From Bradyrhizobium sp. NAS80.1 (GTDB lineage Bacteria > Pseudomonadota > Alphaproteobacteria > Rhizobiales > Xanthobacteraceae): a DNA stretch of 46,791 bases. The stretch lies in NCBI RefSeq assembly GCF_001908205.1, contig NZ_LGHL01000054.1:1-46791 (forward strand), written 5' to 3'. The position numbers were made by a program, and so were the translations under genes. The notes below the pieces were generated by a model. The model saw nothing but the letters and a program-made list of their open reading frames with translations, was not told the origin of the DNA and ran no database searches. Shown here one piece after another: positions 1 to 8,313 of the stretch (within the stretch, counting starts at the first letter, position 1; each line of letters begins with the position of its first letter).

Positions 1-52
1 TCAATCAAGAGCAAATCTTAGAATCGGGGATAATAGGGTCGACACAATTTTT

Positions 53-82
53 GAGCGGGGCCAGGGCCCCGCTCTTTTTTTT
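53..82 (+). terminator. Rho-independent terminator
   Basis: A 9-bp perfect GC-rich stem (positions 53-61 with 66-74, loop CAGG) is followed directly by eight T residues at 75-82. This is a classical intrinsic terminator on the plus strand. It probably ends a gene lying left of the window and insulates the globin gene that begins at 104. Confidence 0.85.
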
Positions 83-103
83 ATCCGCGGGGCTGAACCG
101 CCG

Positions 104-508
104 ATGAATGCTTCTCCCAATCCGATCGAACAGACCTTTGAACTCGCGGCCTTGCGCTGCGCGGATCTCACGCCGCTCGTCTATCAACGTCTGTTCAAGG
201 AGCATCCCGAAACGCGGGCGATGTTCCGCACGCAAGGCAGTGAGCTCGTGATGGGATCGATGCTTGCGCTCACGATCGAGGCGATCCTCGACTTCGCGGG
301 CCAGCGCGGCGGGCATTTCCGGCTGATCGCCTGCGAGGTCGCCTCGCACGATGCCTACGGCACGCCGCGCGACGTCTTCATCGCCTTTTTCGCGATCATC
401 AGGGATACGCTGCACGACCTGCTCGGCGATGAATGGTCGGTCGAGATCGCGCAGGCCTGGGACGCACTGCTGGTCGAGATCGAGGCCTTCGCTGGCATCG
501 CAGCGTGA
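104..508 (+). CDS. Small single-domain globin-like protein
   Basis: The 134-residue protein fits a single globin fold. Phe41 (in the MFR segment) sits where the conserved CD1 Phe is expected. His82 in the ASHDAYG segment fits the proximal F8 heme ligand, and the following GTPRDVF...LGDEW...AW pattern is the usual G-H helix region of bacterial haemoglobins and flavohaemoglobin globin domains. No FAD/NAD reductase domain follows, so it would need a separate reductant if it acts on NO or oxygen. There is no signal peptide, so it is expected in the cytoplasm. The ATG at 104 has only a weak purine-rich region upstream, and the gene follows a strong terminator, so it must have its own promoter. The 138 bp before the next gene make operon membership uncertain. 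The globin call is from motif recognition; its ligand and role are unknown. Confidence 0.75.
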   Translation: MNASPNPIEQTFELAALRCADLTPLVYQRLFKEHPETRAMFRTQGSELVMGSMLALTIEAILDFAGQRGGHFRLIACEVASHDAYGTPRDVFIAFFAIIRDTLHDLLGDEWSVEIAQAWDALLVEIEAFAGIAA

Positions 509-646
509 CGCTTTGCGCTGCACCAACGCGGCTGTCGCGACCTTACGATCGATTGCAGATTGAGTGGCAACAACCTTTGTGAGACACTTTCCGCATCGGT
601 CGCGCAATCAATGACGCGCCGACGATAGAATATATGGGAGCGAGCG

Positions 647-1669
647 ATGTCCGGGACGAAAGATTTCTCGACGACGAGGCGCGATCTTCTTCAGGCGGCA
701 GCGACCGCCGGCGCCGCGACTGCCATCCTCGGCAGCATGGGCATAAACCCCGCACTTGCAGCCGAAGTCGGACGATCCGAGAAGCCGCTGAAGGCGGCGT
801 TCTCCAATGCAGGCCTCCAGGCGACCTGGTGCGCGCAGGGCAAGCAGGCCGCGGAATTCTGGGGCAAGCTGTTCAATGTCGACGTGACCTGGTTCGACGG
901 CCAGCTCGACGCGGTGAAGCAGCGCGCGGCGATCGACAACATGGCCTCGCAGAAATGGGATTTCGTCGCGATCCAGGCTTTTGGCATCGGCACCCTCACC
1001 CAGCCCGTGCAGAAGATGATCGACGCCGGCACGCCCGTGATCGACATGGACACGCTTATTGCTCCTCTCGATCAGATTAACGTCCACTCCTTCCTCGCCC
1101 CCGACAACGAGTTCATGGGCGCGTCCGTGACGCAGGCGCTGTGCAACGCCATGGGCGGCAAGGGCAAGATCATCATGACCCAGGGCGCCCTCGGCCACAC
1201 CGGCGCGCAGGGCCGCGCCAAGGGCTTCAACTCGGTGGTCAAGCAATTCCCCAACATCGAGGTGCTCGACACCCAGCCGGCCGACTGGGACGTCTCCAAG
1301 ACCGCGCGGCTCTGGGAAACCTACCTGACCAAATATCCGCAGATCGACGCGGCGTTCTTCCACAATGACGACATGGCGCTCGCCGCCTACAACATCATGA
1401 AGGCGCGCAACCGCACCAACATCCTGATCGGCGGCGTCGACGCCATGCCTCCGGCGATCCAGGCGGTGAGCGACGGCCGGATGTTCGCGACCGTTCGCAA
1501 CCCGTCCTGCCGCATCCATGGCGGCGCCATCATCGCCGGTGTTGCGGCAGTGGTTGGCGGCGAGAAGAGCGGCCAGGGCATTCCCAAGAACGTGGTCACC
1601 GACGGCCCGGTCGTGACCAAGGCGAACGCCCCCGGCATGCAATGGATGGAAGACCACTTCCTGATCTAG
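647..1669 (+). CDS. Sugar ABC transporter substrate-binding protein (Tat-exported)
   Basis: The 340-residue protein begins with a twin-arginine signal (TTRRDLLQ around residues 9-16, then an Ala-rich hydrophobic stretch ending in ALAA near residue 39), so it is probably exported folded through Tat. The rest resembles periplasmic binding proteins of the ribose/xylose type (two alternating alpha/beta lobes; phrases such as FFHNDDMALAAYNIMKA and GGVDAMPPAIQAV are typical). It should capture a sugar or sugar-like ligand in the periplasm and hand it to the permease encoded at 3191. The ATG at 647 has a purine-rich site, GGGAGCGAGCG, just upstream. It is the first gene of a three-gene set (binding protein, ATPase, permease) with only 6 bp to the ATPase gene. 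The ligand cannot be told from sequence alone. Confidence 0.9.
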   Translation: MSGTKDFSTTRRDLLQAAATAGAATAILGSMGINPALAAEVGRSEKPLKAAFSNAGLQATWCAQGKQAAEFWGKLFNVDVTWFDGQLDAVKQRAAIDNMASQKWDFVAIQAFGIGTLTQPVQKMIDAGTPVIDMDTLIAPLDQINVHSFLAPDNEFMGASVTQALCNAMGGKGKIIMTQGALGHTGAQGRAKGFNSVVKQFPNIEVLDTQPADWDVSKTARLWETYLTKYPQIDAAFFHNDDMALAAYNIMKARNRTNILIGGVDAMPPAIQAVSDGRMFATVRNPSCRIHGGAIIAGVAAVVGGEKSGQGIPKNVVTDGPVVTKANAPGMQWMEDHFLI

Positions 1670-1675
1670 TCCTCC

Positions 1676-3178
1676 ATGCCTGAGGTTCGTTCGCCCATCC
1701 TGGAACTGAAGGGCATCACGAAGAGCTTCGGCGGCGTCGAAGCGCTTCGTGGTGTCGACTTCGCGCTCTATCCCGGCGAGATCCACGGTCTCGTCGGCGA
1801 GAACGGCGCAGGAAAAAGCACGCTGATGAAGATCATCGCCGGCGTGCACACCGAATTCTCCGGCCGCTTCCTGATCGACGGCCAGGAGACGCATTTCCGC
1901 TCGGCCCGCGACGCGCACGCGGCCGGCATCGCCATGGTGCATCAGGAGCTCAGCGTCGCGCCCGACCTCACGGTCGCGGAGAACGTGTTCCTGGGCAACC
2001 AGCCGACCAACCGGCTCGGCCTCGTGCAGTGGCGGCGGATGGCGCGCGAGGCCGGCGAGCAGCTCGCCCGCTTCGGCATCGACCTTGATCCGATGTCGCG
2101 GCTCGGCGACCTCCCGATCGGGCTGCAGCAACTGATCGAGATCGCGCGCGTGCTGTTCTCCGGCGCCCGCATCGTCATCCTGGACGAGCCGACCTCCGCC
2201 CTCTCCCCGCCCGAGGTCGAGCGCCTGTTTGCGACGCTCCGGCGCTTACGCGAAGAAGGCACCAGCATCGTCTTCATCTCGCATTTCATCGAAGACATCT
2301 TGCGCGTGTCCGACACGGTGACCGTGTTCCGAAACGGGCGGAAGGTCGCCGAGACAGCTAGCGCCGCGACCAGCAAGGGCGCGCTGATTGAGGCCATGAT
2401 CGGCCGCGGCGGCGAAGCACTCGAGCACAGCTATACCGACGACCTGTTGCTACCGCAGCCGAGCGACAGGGCGGTGGTCCTGAAGGTCGACCAGCTTTCG
2501 CTGGCCCGCAGCCTGCAGGATGTCTCCTTCGAAGCACGCGCCGGCGAGGTCCTCGGCATCTACGGCTTCATGGGCTGCGGCCAGCAGGAATTGTCTCGCA
2601 TCCTCTTCGGCAAGCTCAAGCCGGACGGCGGCACGCTCGCCGTCGGGGGGCGGCCGAGAACTTTCGCCAGCACGGCGGCGGCCCGGCGCGCCGGCGTGGC
2701 GCTGGTGCCCGAAAGCCGGCGTGACATGCTGTTTCATCAGGAGCCGGTCTACAAGAACGTCTCCATCAGCATTCTTGACCGCATCTCGTCCCTGTTGCTC
2801 AAGCCAGCGCATGAGCGCGACATCGCGAAGCGCCAGGTTGATCAGCTGCAGATCAGGCCGCCGGTGGTCGGCCTCGACCTCGGCATGCTCTCCGGCGGCA
2901 ACCAGCAGAAGGTCGCGCTGGCAAAATGGCTGACCTATCCGCCAAAACTGCTGGTGCTGTGCGAGCCGACCCGCGGCATGGATGTCGGCGCCAAGAACGA
3001 CGTCATCAACATCGTCCGCGACCTCCGCGCCAGGGGGCTTGCGGTCATCGTGCTGTCGACCGAGCCGGAAACGGTGCTGTCGCTGGCCGACCGCATCCTT
3101 GTGCTCAAGCGCGGCGCGGTGGTGCGAGAGTTCAAGAACGAGCTGGTCAGCAAGGACCGCCTGCTGGAAGCGGCGTGA
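1676..3178 (+). CDS. Sugar ABC transporter ATP-binding protein (RbsA/MglA-like, two NBDs)
   Basis: The 500-residue protein carries two fused nucleotide-binding domains, as in RbsA, MglA and XylG of the CUT2 class. The first has an intact Walker A (GENGAGKST, residues 41-49) and Walker B (VILDEPTSALS). The second has the degenerate Walker A usual for the family (GFMGCGQQELS) but a good signature (LSGGNQQKVALAKW). Its Walker B reads LVLCEPTRGMDVGAK, with Cys in place of the normal Asp before the catalytic Glu. It should energise the permease at 3191 from the cytoplasmic face. It starts 6 bp after the binding-protein gene and ends 12 bp before the permease gene, so the three are very probably one transcript. 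Confidence 0.93.
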   Translation: MPEVRSPILELKGITKSFGGVEALRGVDFALYPGEIHGLVGENGAGKSTLMKIIAGVHTEFSGRFLIDGQETHFRSARDAHAAGIAMVHQELSVAPDLTVAENVFLGNQPTNRLGLVQWRRMAREAGEQLARFGIDLDPMSRLGDLPIGLQQLIEIARVLFSGARIVILDEPTSALSPPEVERLFATLRRLREEGTSIVFISHFIEDILRVSDTVTVFRNGRKVAETASAATSKGALIEAMIGRGGEALEHSYTDDLLLPQPSDRAVVLKVDQLSLARSLQDVSFEARAGEVLGIYGFMGCGQQELSRILFGKLKPDGGTLAVGGRPRTFASTAAARRAGVALVPESRRDMLFHQEPVYKNVSISILDRISSLLLKPAHERDIAKRQVDQLQIRPPVVGLDLGMLSGGNQQKVALAKWLTYPPKLLVLCEPTRGMDVGAKNDVINIVRDLRARGLAVIVLSTEPETVLSLADRILVLKRGAVVREFKNELVSKDRLLEAA

Positions 3179-3190
3179 CGGAGAAGCACA

Positions 3191-4219
3191 ATGGCGAGCA
3201 GTGAGACGGTTCCAGCGGCGGGTCGGCGGGCGCGAGGCCTTGGGTCCTTCCTGCGCTCGCAGATGCGCAACATCGCACCGTTCCTGACTCTGATCTTCCT
3301 GTCCGCCTTCTTCGCCTTCGCCAGCCCCTCCTTCGCAACGCTCGACAATCTCGGCAACATCCTGACCCAGGTCTCGGTGACAGGCATCATCGCCGTCGGC
3401 CTCACCTTCGTGATCCTCTGCGCGGAGATCGACCTCTCGATCGCCAGCATCGCCAATGTCACCGGCATCGCGGTCGCCTACTTCACGCTGCAGGAATCCT
3501 ACGTCAACATCGCCAATGTGCCGCTGCCCGGCGCCGTCGCGATCCTGCTCGCCATCCTGCTCTGTGCGCTGCTCGGCCTCGTCAATGCGCTGGGGCTGAC
3601 CGTGATCGGCATCCCCTCCTTCATCATGACGCTGGCGATGATGCAGATCGCGGCCGGCATCTCGGCACTGCTGGTGCGCGGCCAGATCGCCTACAAGGTG
3701 CCGGACCTGATTGCAACGCTCGGCTCAGGCTCGATCGGCGGCATTCCCTGGATCGTCATCGTCGCGGCCGTGATGCTGCTCGGCGGTCATCTGGTGCTGA
3801 CCTACACACGCTTCGGCCGCTACGTCTACATGGTCGGCGGCAATCGCGAGGCGGCCGAATATTCCGGCCTCAACGTCAAGCTCATCCTCGGCGCGGTCAT
3901 GGTGATCTCCGCGGTCTGCTCCGGTATCGGCGGCATGCTCGGTGTGGCCCATTTCGGCAGCGCGCAGCAAAACGAGTTCGACACCTACCTGCTCGACTCC
4001 ATCGCCGCTGTCGTCGTCGGCGGCACCAGCCTGTTCGGTGGCCGCGGCGGCATCGGCAACACCATCGTCGGCCTCTTCGTGCTCGGCGTCCTCAACAACG
4101 GCCTCGACCACGTCAACATCGACAGCTTCCTGAAGATCCTGATCCGCGGCCTGATCCTGCTAGCGGCGCTGGTCATCAACGTCTACGCGCAGCGGCTAAG
4201 GGAAAAGGCGGCGGAGTAG
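3191..4219 (+). CDS. Sugar ABC transporter permease (RbsC-like)
   Basis: This 342-residue, strongly hydrophobic protein has roughly nine to ten membrane segments. Family hallmarks are visible: CAEIDLSIASI (matching the GGIDLSVG motif of RbsC relatives), YMVGGNREAAEYSGLNV in the cytoplasmic loop that contacts the ATPase, and GGTSLFGGRGGIGNTIVG near the C-terminus. It forms the transmembrane channel, probably as a homodimer, for the ligand bound by the protein encoded at 647. It closes the three-gene operon. Downstream, 4220-4372 holds no recognisable gene, and relics of two other genes follow. Confidence 0.93.
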   Translation: MASSETVPAAGRRARGLGSFLRSQMRNIAPFLTLIFLSAFFAFASPSFATLDNLGNILTQVSVTGIIAVGLTFVILCAEIDLSIASIANVTGIAVAYFTLQESYVNIANVPLPGAVAILLAILLCALLGLVNALGLTVIGIPSFIMTLAMMQIAAGISALLVRGQIAYKVPDLIATLGSGSIGGIPWIVIVAAVMLLGGHLVLTYTRFGRYVYMVGGNREAAEYSGLNVKLILGAVMVISAVCSGIGGMLGVAHFGSAQQNEFDTYLLDSIAAVVVGGTSLFGGRGGIGNTIVGLFVLGVLNNGLDHVNIDSFLKILIRGLILLAALVINVYAQRLREKAAE

Positions 4220-4372
4220 CCTCCTCTCCGCAAAAACGCGAAAACAACCCCATGCAAAGTAGAAATCATTGAAGAATTTTGCGCGGGGTGGCCTTGCCCG
4301 GTGTCTCAGGGGCGTTTGACACGTCGGGCAAAACAGGGGCACGATGTCATCATGGCACCGATCGCGTGCCGT

Positions 4373-4534
4373 CTTCGCCTCCGGCCGATATGTCAATTAT
4401 CTCGATGACGACGAGGCAGGCGATCCTGTCGCTGCCACGTATGGGCCGAACTGCCGCGCCTGCAGCGGATCAAGGCGAAATACGATCCGGCGAACTTCTT
4501 TCGCATGAACCAGAACATCCGACCACTGGCCTGA
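4373..4534 (+). pseudogene. Relic of the C-terminus of an FAD-binding (BBE-type) oxidoreductase
   Basis: This 162-bp stretch is a near copy of 16169-16331, the last 54 codons of the intact FAD oxidoreductase gene. It reads FASGRYVNYLDDDEAGDPVA before a one-base deletion within the AACTGCCGCGCC region shifts the frame; the copy is 162 bp against 163 in the intact gene. The DNA then still matches through the TTCTTTCGCATGAACCAGAA segment and the final CTGGCCTGA. The upstream nine tenths of the gene is missing. It is immediately followed by a relic of the GNAT gene, the same neighbour that the intact copy has. Confidence 0.9.
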
Positions 4535-4571
4535 TCGCCAAGTGAGAGCGATCCCGGAGGAGGACTCGAAG

Positions 4572-4748
4572 GTGGCGCTCGTGTGCCCCCGCGCGCCCTC
4601 AGCCTCCAAGCTTTCCCGCTCAGGGACGATACCGATTGTCTATGGATGGCCGATCACGATGCGTTTAACGCTCTCGATGTTGCTGATGTCGAATCGGCAA
4701 TTCGGAGACTGGGGCAGCTACCTCCCGCGCAATCCGGGCTTCATGTAC
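4572..4748 (+). pseudogene. Relic of a GNAT acetyltransferase gene, internally deleted
   Basis: Three blocks match the intact GNAT locus at 16380-17306: the ribosome-binding region CGATCCCGGAGGAG plus the first codons (start ATG now GTG), the segment around CTCAGGGACGATACCGA, and the last 29 or so codons, which still read MRLTLSMLLMSNRQFGDWGS and then YLPRNPGFM. The parts between are deleted, so about 180 bp remain of 900. The stop codon TAG has become TAC. The resulting out-of-frame sequence supplies the first 50 or so codons of the reading frame of the TPR protein. Confidence 0.9.
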
Positions 4749-6145
4749 TCAATTCGGACGGGGGCGAAGTCATTGTTGAACCGGTGTCTCCGATCGCGGT
4801 TCCACAGCGCCTCATCAAAACGCTGCAGCGCAAAGGTTTTCGCTTCGTCGGAACGGTGCGGGAAGCCGAGATCCCCACCCTCGATGCGGTTCGCTTTGCG
4901 GAGAATGCCGTTGCAACTCCAGCACCACGGCTTTCACTCGTTGTACTGCCTTTCGCTAACCTCAGCGGTGACCCCGGGCAAGATTACTTCGCCGATGGCG
5001 TAACCGAGAGCCTGACCACGGATTTGTCGCGCATCAGCAGCTCGTTCGTCGTTGGCCGGCACACCGCATTTGCATACAAGGGCAAGGCCGCTGATCTAAA
5101 GCAGATCGGCCGGGAGTTGAACGTGCGCTACATCCTTGAAGGCTCCGTGCAGCGCGGCAGTGACCGGCTCCGGGTTAACGTTCAGCTTGTTAGCGCAGAA
5201 GACGGCAATCACTTTTGGGCAGATCGCTTCGACAAGCCCATATCCGACCTGTTCGAAATGCAGGACGAAATCGTTTCGCGGCTCGCCAACACCCTGAATG
5301 CCGAGCTGCTGGCGGCCGAGGCTCGTCGAGCAGAGCGTTCGTTGAATCCGGATGTGATGGACTTGTATTTTCAGGGCATAGCGCGTTGGAATAAACGCTG
5401 GACGCCGGACCATATGGTACAGGCGCGGAGCTACTTCGAACGCGCATTAGCGCTTGATCCCGATTTTGTCGACGCCTTGGTGGGCATTGCGGCGGTGGAT
5501 GCCGCTAGCGCGACCCTCTTTCTCGTCGACGACTTTCAGGCGCGCCTTACAGCGGCAGAAACGGCGCTGACGAAGGCGCTCTCTTTGGCCCCGCAACATG
5601 CCCTGGCGTACATGTTTCTGGGTATCGTCCTGTTCATGTCCAATCGCGCAGAGCAGGGTATTGCTGAGTGCGAGCATGCGTCGGCTCTGAACCGAAATCT
5701 GGCCGAGGCGCACGCTACCATTGGAGCCGCCAAGATCTTCGTCGGCCAGGCTGCAGAAACCGAGGCATGTGTTCGAGAAGCTCTCCGCCTGTCGCCTCGC
5801 GACGAGGCTGTACACCGGTGGATGAGTTATGTCGGCGGCGCCAAGTTGCACCTCGGTTTCGACAACGAAGCCGTTTCGTGGCTACGCCAAAGCCTCAAGG
5901 CCAACCCGAATTATCCATTCGCGCACCTTCAGCTGGCTGCTGCGCTTGCGCAGCTCGGCAAACTCGAAGAGTCCCGAACGACTGCGAAAGCTGGCCTTTC
6001 GCTTGATCCGGGTTTTACAATTCGTCGCCTGAAAGCCATTACATTCAGCGACAATTTGGTCTTTCAGGCCGGAGGCAGACGCTTGATTGAGGGTTTGCGC
6101 ATGGCCGGCGTGCCTGAGGGCGCGTCACGAGGAAATTCCGATTGA
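4583..6145 (+). CDS. TolB-like/TPR protein lacking its N-terminal winged-helix domain
   Basis: Residues 110-250 match the TolB-like domain of the wHTH-TPR (adenylate-cyclase-associated) family (LSLVVLPFANLSGDPGQDYF; ILEGSVQRGSDRLRV), and about 260-500 form tetratricopeptide repeats. Family members normally start with an OmpR-like winged helix of about 100 residues. Here only its last strand survives (PQRLIKTLQRKGFRFVGTV, residues 74-92). Everything before is out-of-frame sequence of the GNAT relic. The open frame can start at GTG 4583 or ATG 4646; neither has a convincing ribosome-binding site, so it may be expressed only weakly or be a decaying gene. If made, it would be a protein-protein interaction scaffold without the DNA-binding head. 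Its cellular role is unknown. Confidence 0.7.
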   Translation: MPPRALSLQAFPLRDDTDCLWMADHDAFNALDVADVESAIRRLGQLPPAQSGLHVLNSDGGEVIVEPVSPIAVPQRLIKTLQRKGFRFVGTVREAEIPTLDAVRFAENAVATPAPRLSLVVLPFANLSGDPGQDYFADGVTESLTTDLSRISSSFVVGRHTAFAYKGKAADLKQIGRELNVRYILEGSVQRGSDRLRVNVQLVSAEDGNHFWADRFDKPISDLFEMQDEIVSRLANTLNAELLAAEARRAERSLNPDVMDLYFQGIARWNKRWTPDHMVQARSYFERALALDPDFVDALVGIAAVDAASATLFLVDDFQARLTAAETALTKALSLAPQHALAYMFLGIVLFMSNRAEQGIAECEHASALNRNLAEAHATIGAAKIFVGQAAETEACVREALRLSPRDEAVHRWMSYVGGAKLHLGFDNEAVSWLRQSLKANPNYPFAHLQLAAALAQLGKLEESRTTAKAGLSLDPGFTIRRLKAITFSDNLVFQAGGRRLIEGLRMAGVPEGASRGNSD

Positions 6146-6287
6146 AGGCGCCGCTCGACGAACTCATGGGACGAGACCATGTTGCGGGGTCAGGGCAGAC
6201 ATCATGGCCTGCGGAGAGCGCCCTGCTTCGCGGCCGCCCTATCCTACTGCCGTGCCGAACAGAGCCGTGGGGCAGACGCGCTCCATC

Positions 6288-7340
6288 CTAGCGATGTCCG
6301 CTTGCGATCGATGCCAACGCCGCCTGCCCCGCAATCTCCTCACTCCGCCAACACCTCACCGCATGCCCGTCGGGACGCGTTTCGAGCGACGGCCCCGGCT
6401 CGTGGCGGCACACGGCCTCAGCATAACCGCAGCGCGGGCTGAAGGCGCATCCGTTCGGTGGATTGAGCGGATTGGGAAGGTCGCCCCCTGTCGTAGCTAA
6501 CGGCGCATGGCGCAAGGGATCAGGGATGGCGGCGATCAGGGCTTGCGTATACGGGTGCGCCGGCCGTTCAAAGATCTCGCGCCAGTCGCCATTCTCCACG
6601 ATGCGGCCGAGATACATGACGGCGACCCTGTCGCTCATGTGCTCGACGACGCCAAGGTCGTGGCTGATCATGATGTAGGAGAGACCGAGCGTTTCCTTCA
6701 ATTCCAGCAGCAGATTGATGATCTGGGCGCGGATCGAGACATCGAGCGCCGAAACGGGCTCATCGCAGATGACGATCCTGGGATTGAGGATCAGCGCACG
6801 CGCAATGCCGATACGCTGGCGCTGGCCACCCGAGAACTCATGCGGGTAGCGGTCGGCCTGTTCGGGCCGCAAGCCCACATGCCGCAGCATCTTCGCAACG
6901 CGATCCTCGATCTCGCTTGCGGCGGTCACGCCATGCACACGCAGCGGATCTTCAAGCGTGCGACGAACGGTCTGGCGCGGATTGAGCGAGGCGTAGGGGT
7001 CCTGAAAGACCATTTGCACGATGCGGGCCAACGCCTTCCGATCGCCGGATGGCCTGTTCGTCACGACCTGCCCGTCCAACACGATGCGGCCGCGCGTCGG
7101 CGCCAAGAGACCAAGGATTGAAAGTGCGACCGTCGACTTGCCGGAGCCGGACTCACCGACGAGGCCGAGGCATTCGCCTCGCTTCAGCTTGAGATCGACA
7201 CCGTCGACGGCGCGCAACAGCCGCCGGCCGCGGCCGAGCAAGCCGCCGCCCAGCGGAAAATGAACCGCGAGATCCTCGATGCTGAGAATGAGATCGTCGT
7301 CCGGCCTGCCCTTGCCCAGCATGTTTTTCGGTTCATGCAT
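6288..7340 (-). CDS. Peptide/nickel-type ABC transporter ATP-binding protein (DppF/OppF-like)
   Basis: From ATG 7340 the protein has 350 residues: Walker A GESGSGKST (62-70), signature FSGGQRQRIGIARAL, Walker B IVICDEPVSALDVS, then the C-terminal oligopeptide-transporter extension with its Cys-containing motif (GCAFSPRCGYAEAVCR). The start at 7340 overlaps the end of the preceding ATPase gene by 8 bp and has an AGGTG-type site upstream. The frame stays open further upstream to 7610, but that part is antisense-like and not family sequence. It pairs with the ATPase at 7333-8313 to drive the two permeases. It is the last gene of the five-gene operon. Confidence 0.93.
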   Translation of the reverse strand: MHEPKNMLGKGRPDDDLILSIEDLAVHFPLGGGLLGRGRRLLRAVDGVDLKLKRGECLGLVGESGSGKSTVALSILGLLAPTRGRIVLDGQVVTNRPSGDRKALARIVQMVFQDPYASLNPRQTVRRTLEDPLRVHGVTAASEIEDRVAKMLRHVGLRPEQADRYPHEFSGGQRQRIGIARALILNPRIVICDEPVSALDVSIRAQIINLLLELKETLGLSYIMISHDLGVVEHMSDRVAVMYLGRIVENGDWREIFERPAHPYTQALIAAIPDPLRHAPLATTGGDLPNPLNPPNGCAFSPRCGYAEAVCRHEPGPSLETRPDGHAVRCWRSEEIAGQAALASIASGHR

Positions 7341-8313
7341 GGTGGTGACACCTGACGAAACCGCCAGGCCCCAGCCATGTCGTGTCCGGCGCGGCGGTCC
7401 GGCAAATATCGGTCGCCCGCGTGCAACGCGGATTGAACCTGCAGCCATCAGGGAAACTCGTGATAGCCGGGACGACGCCCGCGATCTCCTTGAGCCGCGT
7501 GCGGCCAAGCGCAGCGCGACTGCCCAGCCGCGGCAACGAGGCGACCAGGCCTTGCGTATAGGGGTGCGAGGGCGTTCGAAAAATATCGGCCGAGCCGCGC
7601 TCTTCGACAATGCGGCCGGCGTACATCACGGCAACGCGACGACAGACATTGGCGACCAGGCCGAGATCGTGGCTGATCATCAGGATCGCCGTTCCTCTCT
7701 CGGCGCACAAATTCCGCATCAGCTCGATGATTTCGGCCTGCACGGTCACGTCGAGCGCGGTCGTCGGCTCGTCGGCGATCAGAAGATCCGGACCGCATGC
7801 GAGTGCGATGGCGATCATCACGCGTTGACGCATGCCGCCGGAAAGCTGGTGCGGATAATCCTTCACGCGTCGCTCGGGCGCGGGCACGCGGACGCTCGCC
7901 AGCGCCTCGACCGCCAGCTGATTGGCCTCCCGCCAGCTCTTGCCCTTGTGCAGCACGAACATTTCGGCGATCTGCCGTCCCACGGGCGAGACCGGGTTCA
8001 GCGCCGTCATCGGCTCCTGAAAGATCATGGCGATGCGATTGCCGCGCAGCTCCCGCTGTCCGGCCGCCGAAAGCTGCTGGATTTCCCGCCCTTCAAATCG
8101 GATGACGCCGCCCCCGATCGACAAGGGCTGCCGCAACAGGCCGATCAAAGCGAGAGCCGTAATGCTCTTGCCGCAGCCGGATTCGCCGACAAGGCCGAAC
8201 GTCTCGCCGCGATCGATGCGGAACGAAATGCCCTCGGCCGCTGCAACGCACCTCGATCCGTCGTTGAGATCGATACGCAAGTCCTCGACTTCAATCAACG
8301 GCGAGCCCGTCAT
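7333..8313 (-). CDS. Peptide/nickel-type ABC transporter ATP-binding protein (DppD/OppD-like)
   Basis: The 326-residue protein starts at ATG 8313, which overlaps the stop of the permease gene as ATGA. Walker A is GESGCGKSI (43-51, Ile in place of the usual Thr after GKS), the signature is [15 protein letters not shown] and Walker B is [14 protein letters not shown]. The C-terminal oligo_HPY-type extension carries [16 protein letters not shown]. It forms an ATPase heterodimer with the gene product at 6288-7340. The stop at 7333 lies inside the start region of that gene, so translation is probably coupled. Confidence 0.93.
   Translation of the reverse strand: MTGSPLIEVEDLRIDLNDGSRCVAAAEGISFRIDRGETFGLVGESGCGKSITALALIGLLRQPLSIGGGVIRFEGREIQQLSAAGQRELRGNRIAMIFQEPMTALNPVSPVGRQIAEMFVLHKGKSWREANQLAVEALASVRVPAPERRVKDYPHQLSGGMRQRVMIAIALACGPDLLIADEPTTALDVTVQAEIIELMRNLCAERGTAILMISHDLGLVANVCRRVAVMYAGRIVEERGSADIFRTPSHPYTQGLVASLPRLGSRAALGRTRLKEIAGVVPAITSFPDGCRFNPRCTRATDICRTAAPDTTWLGPGGFVRCHHHA

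Noticed and set aside
4220..4372. Possible small gene after the sugar permease
   Set aside because: Open frames here have no ribosome-binding site, cross into the FAD relic and show no coding character.
7341..7610. Upstream extension of the DppF-like frame by 90 codons
   Set aside because: The extension lies over the DppD-like gene in another frame, is Arg-rich and non-homologous; the start at 7340 gives the family N-terminus.
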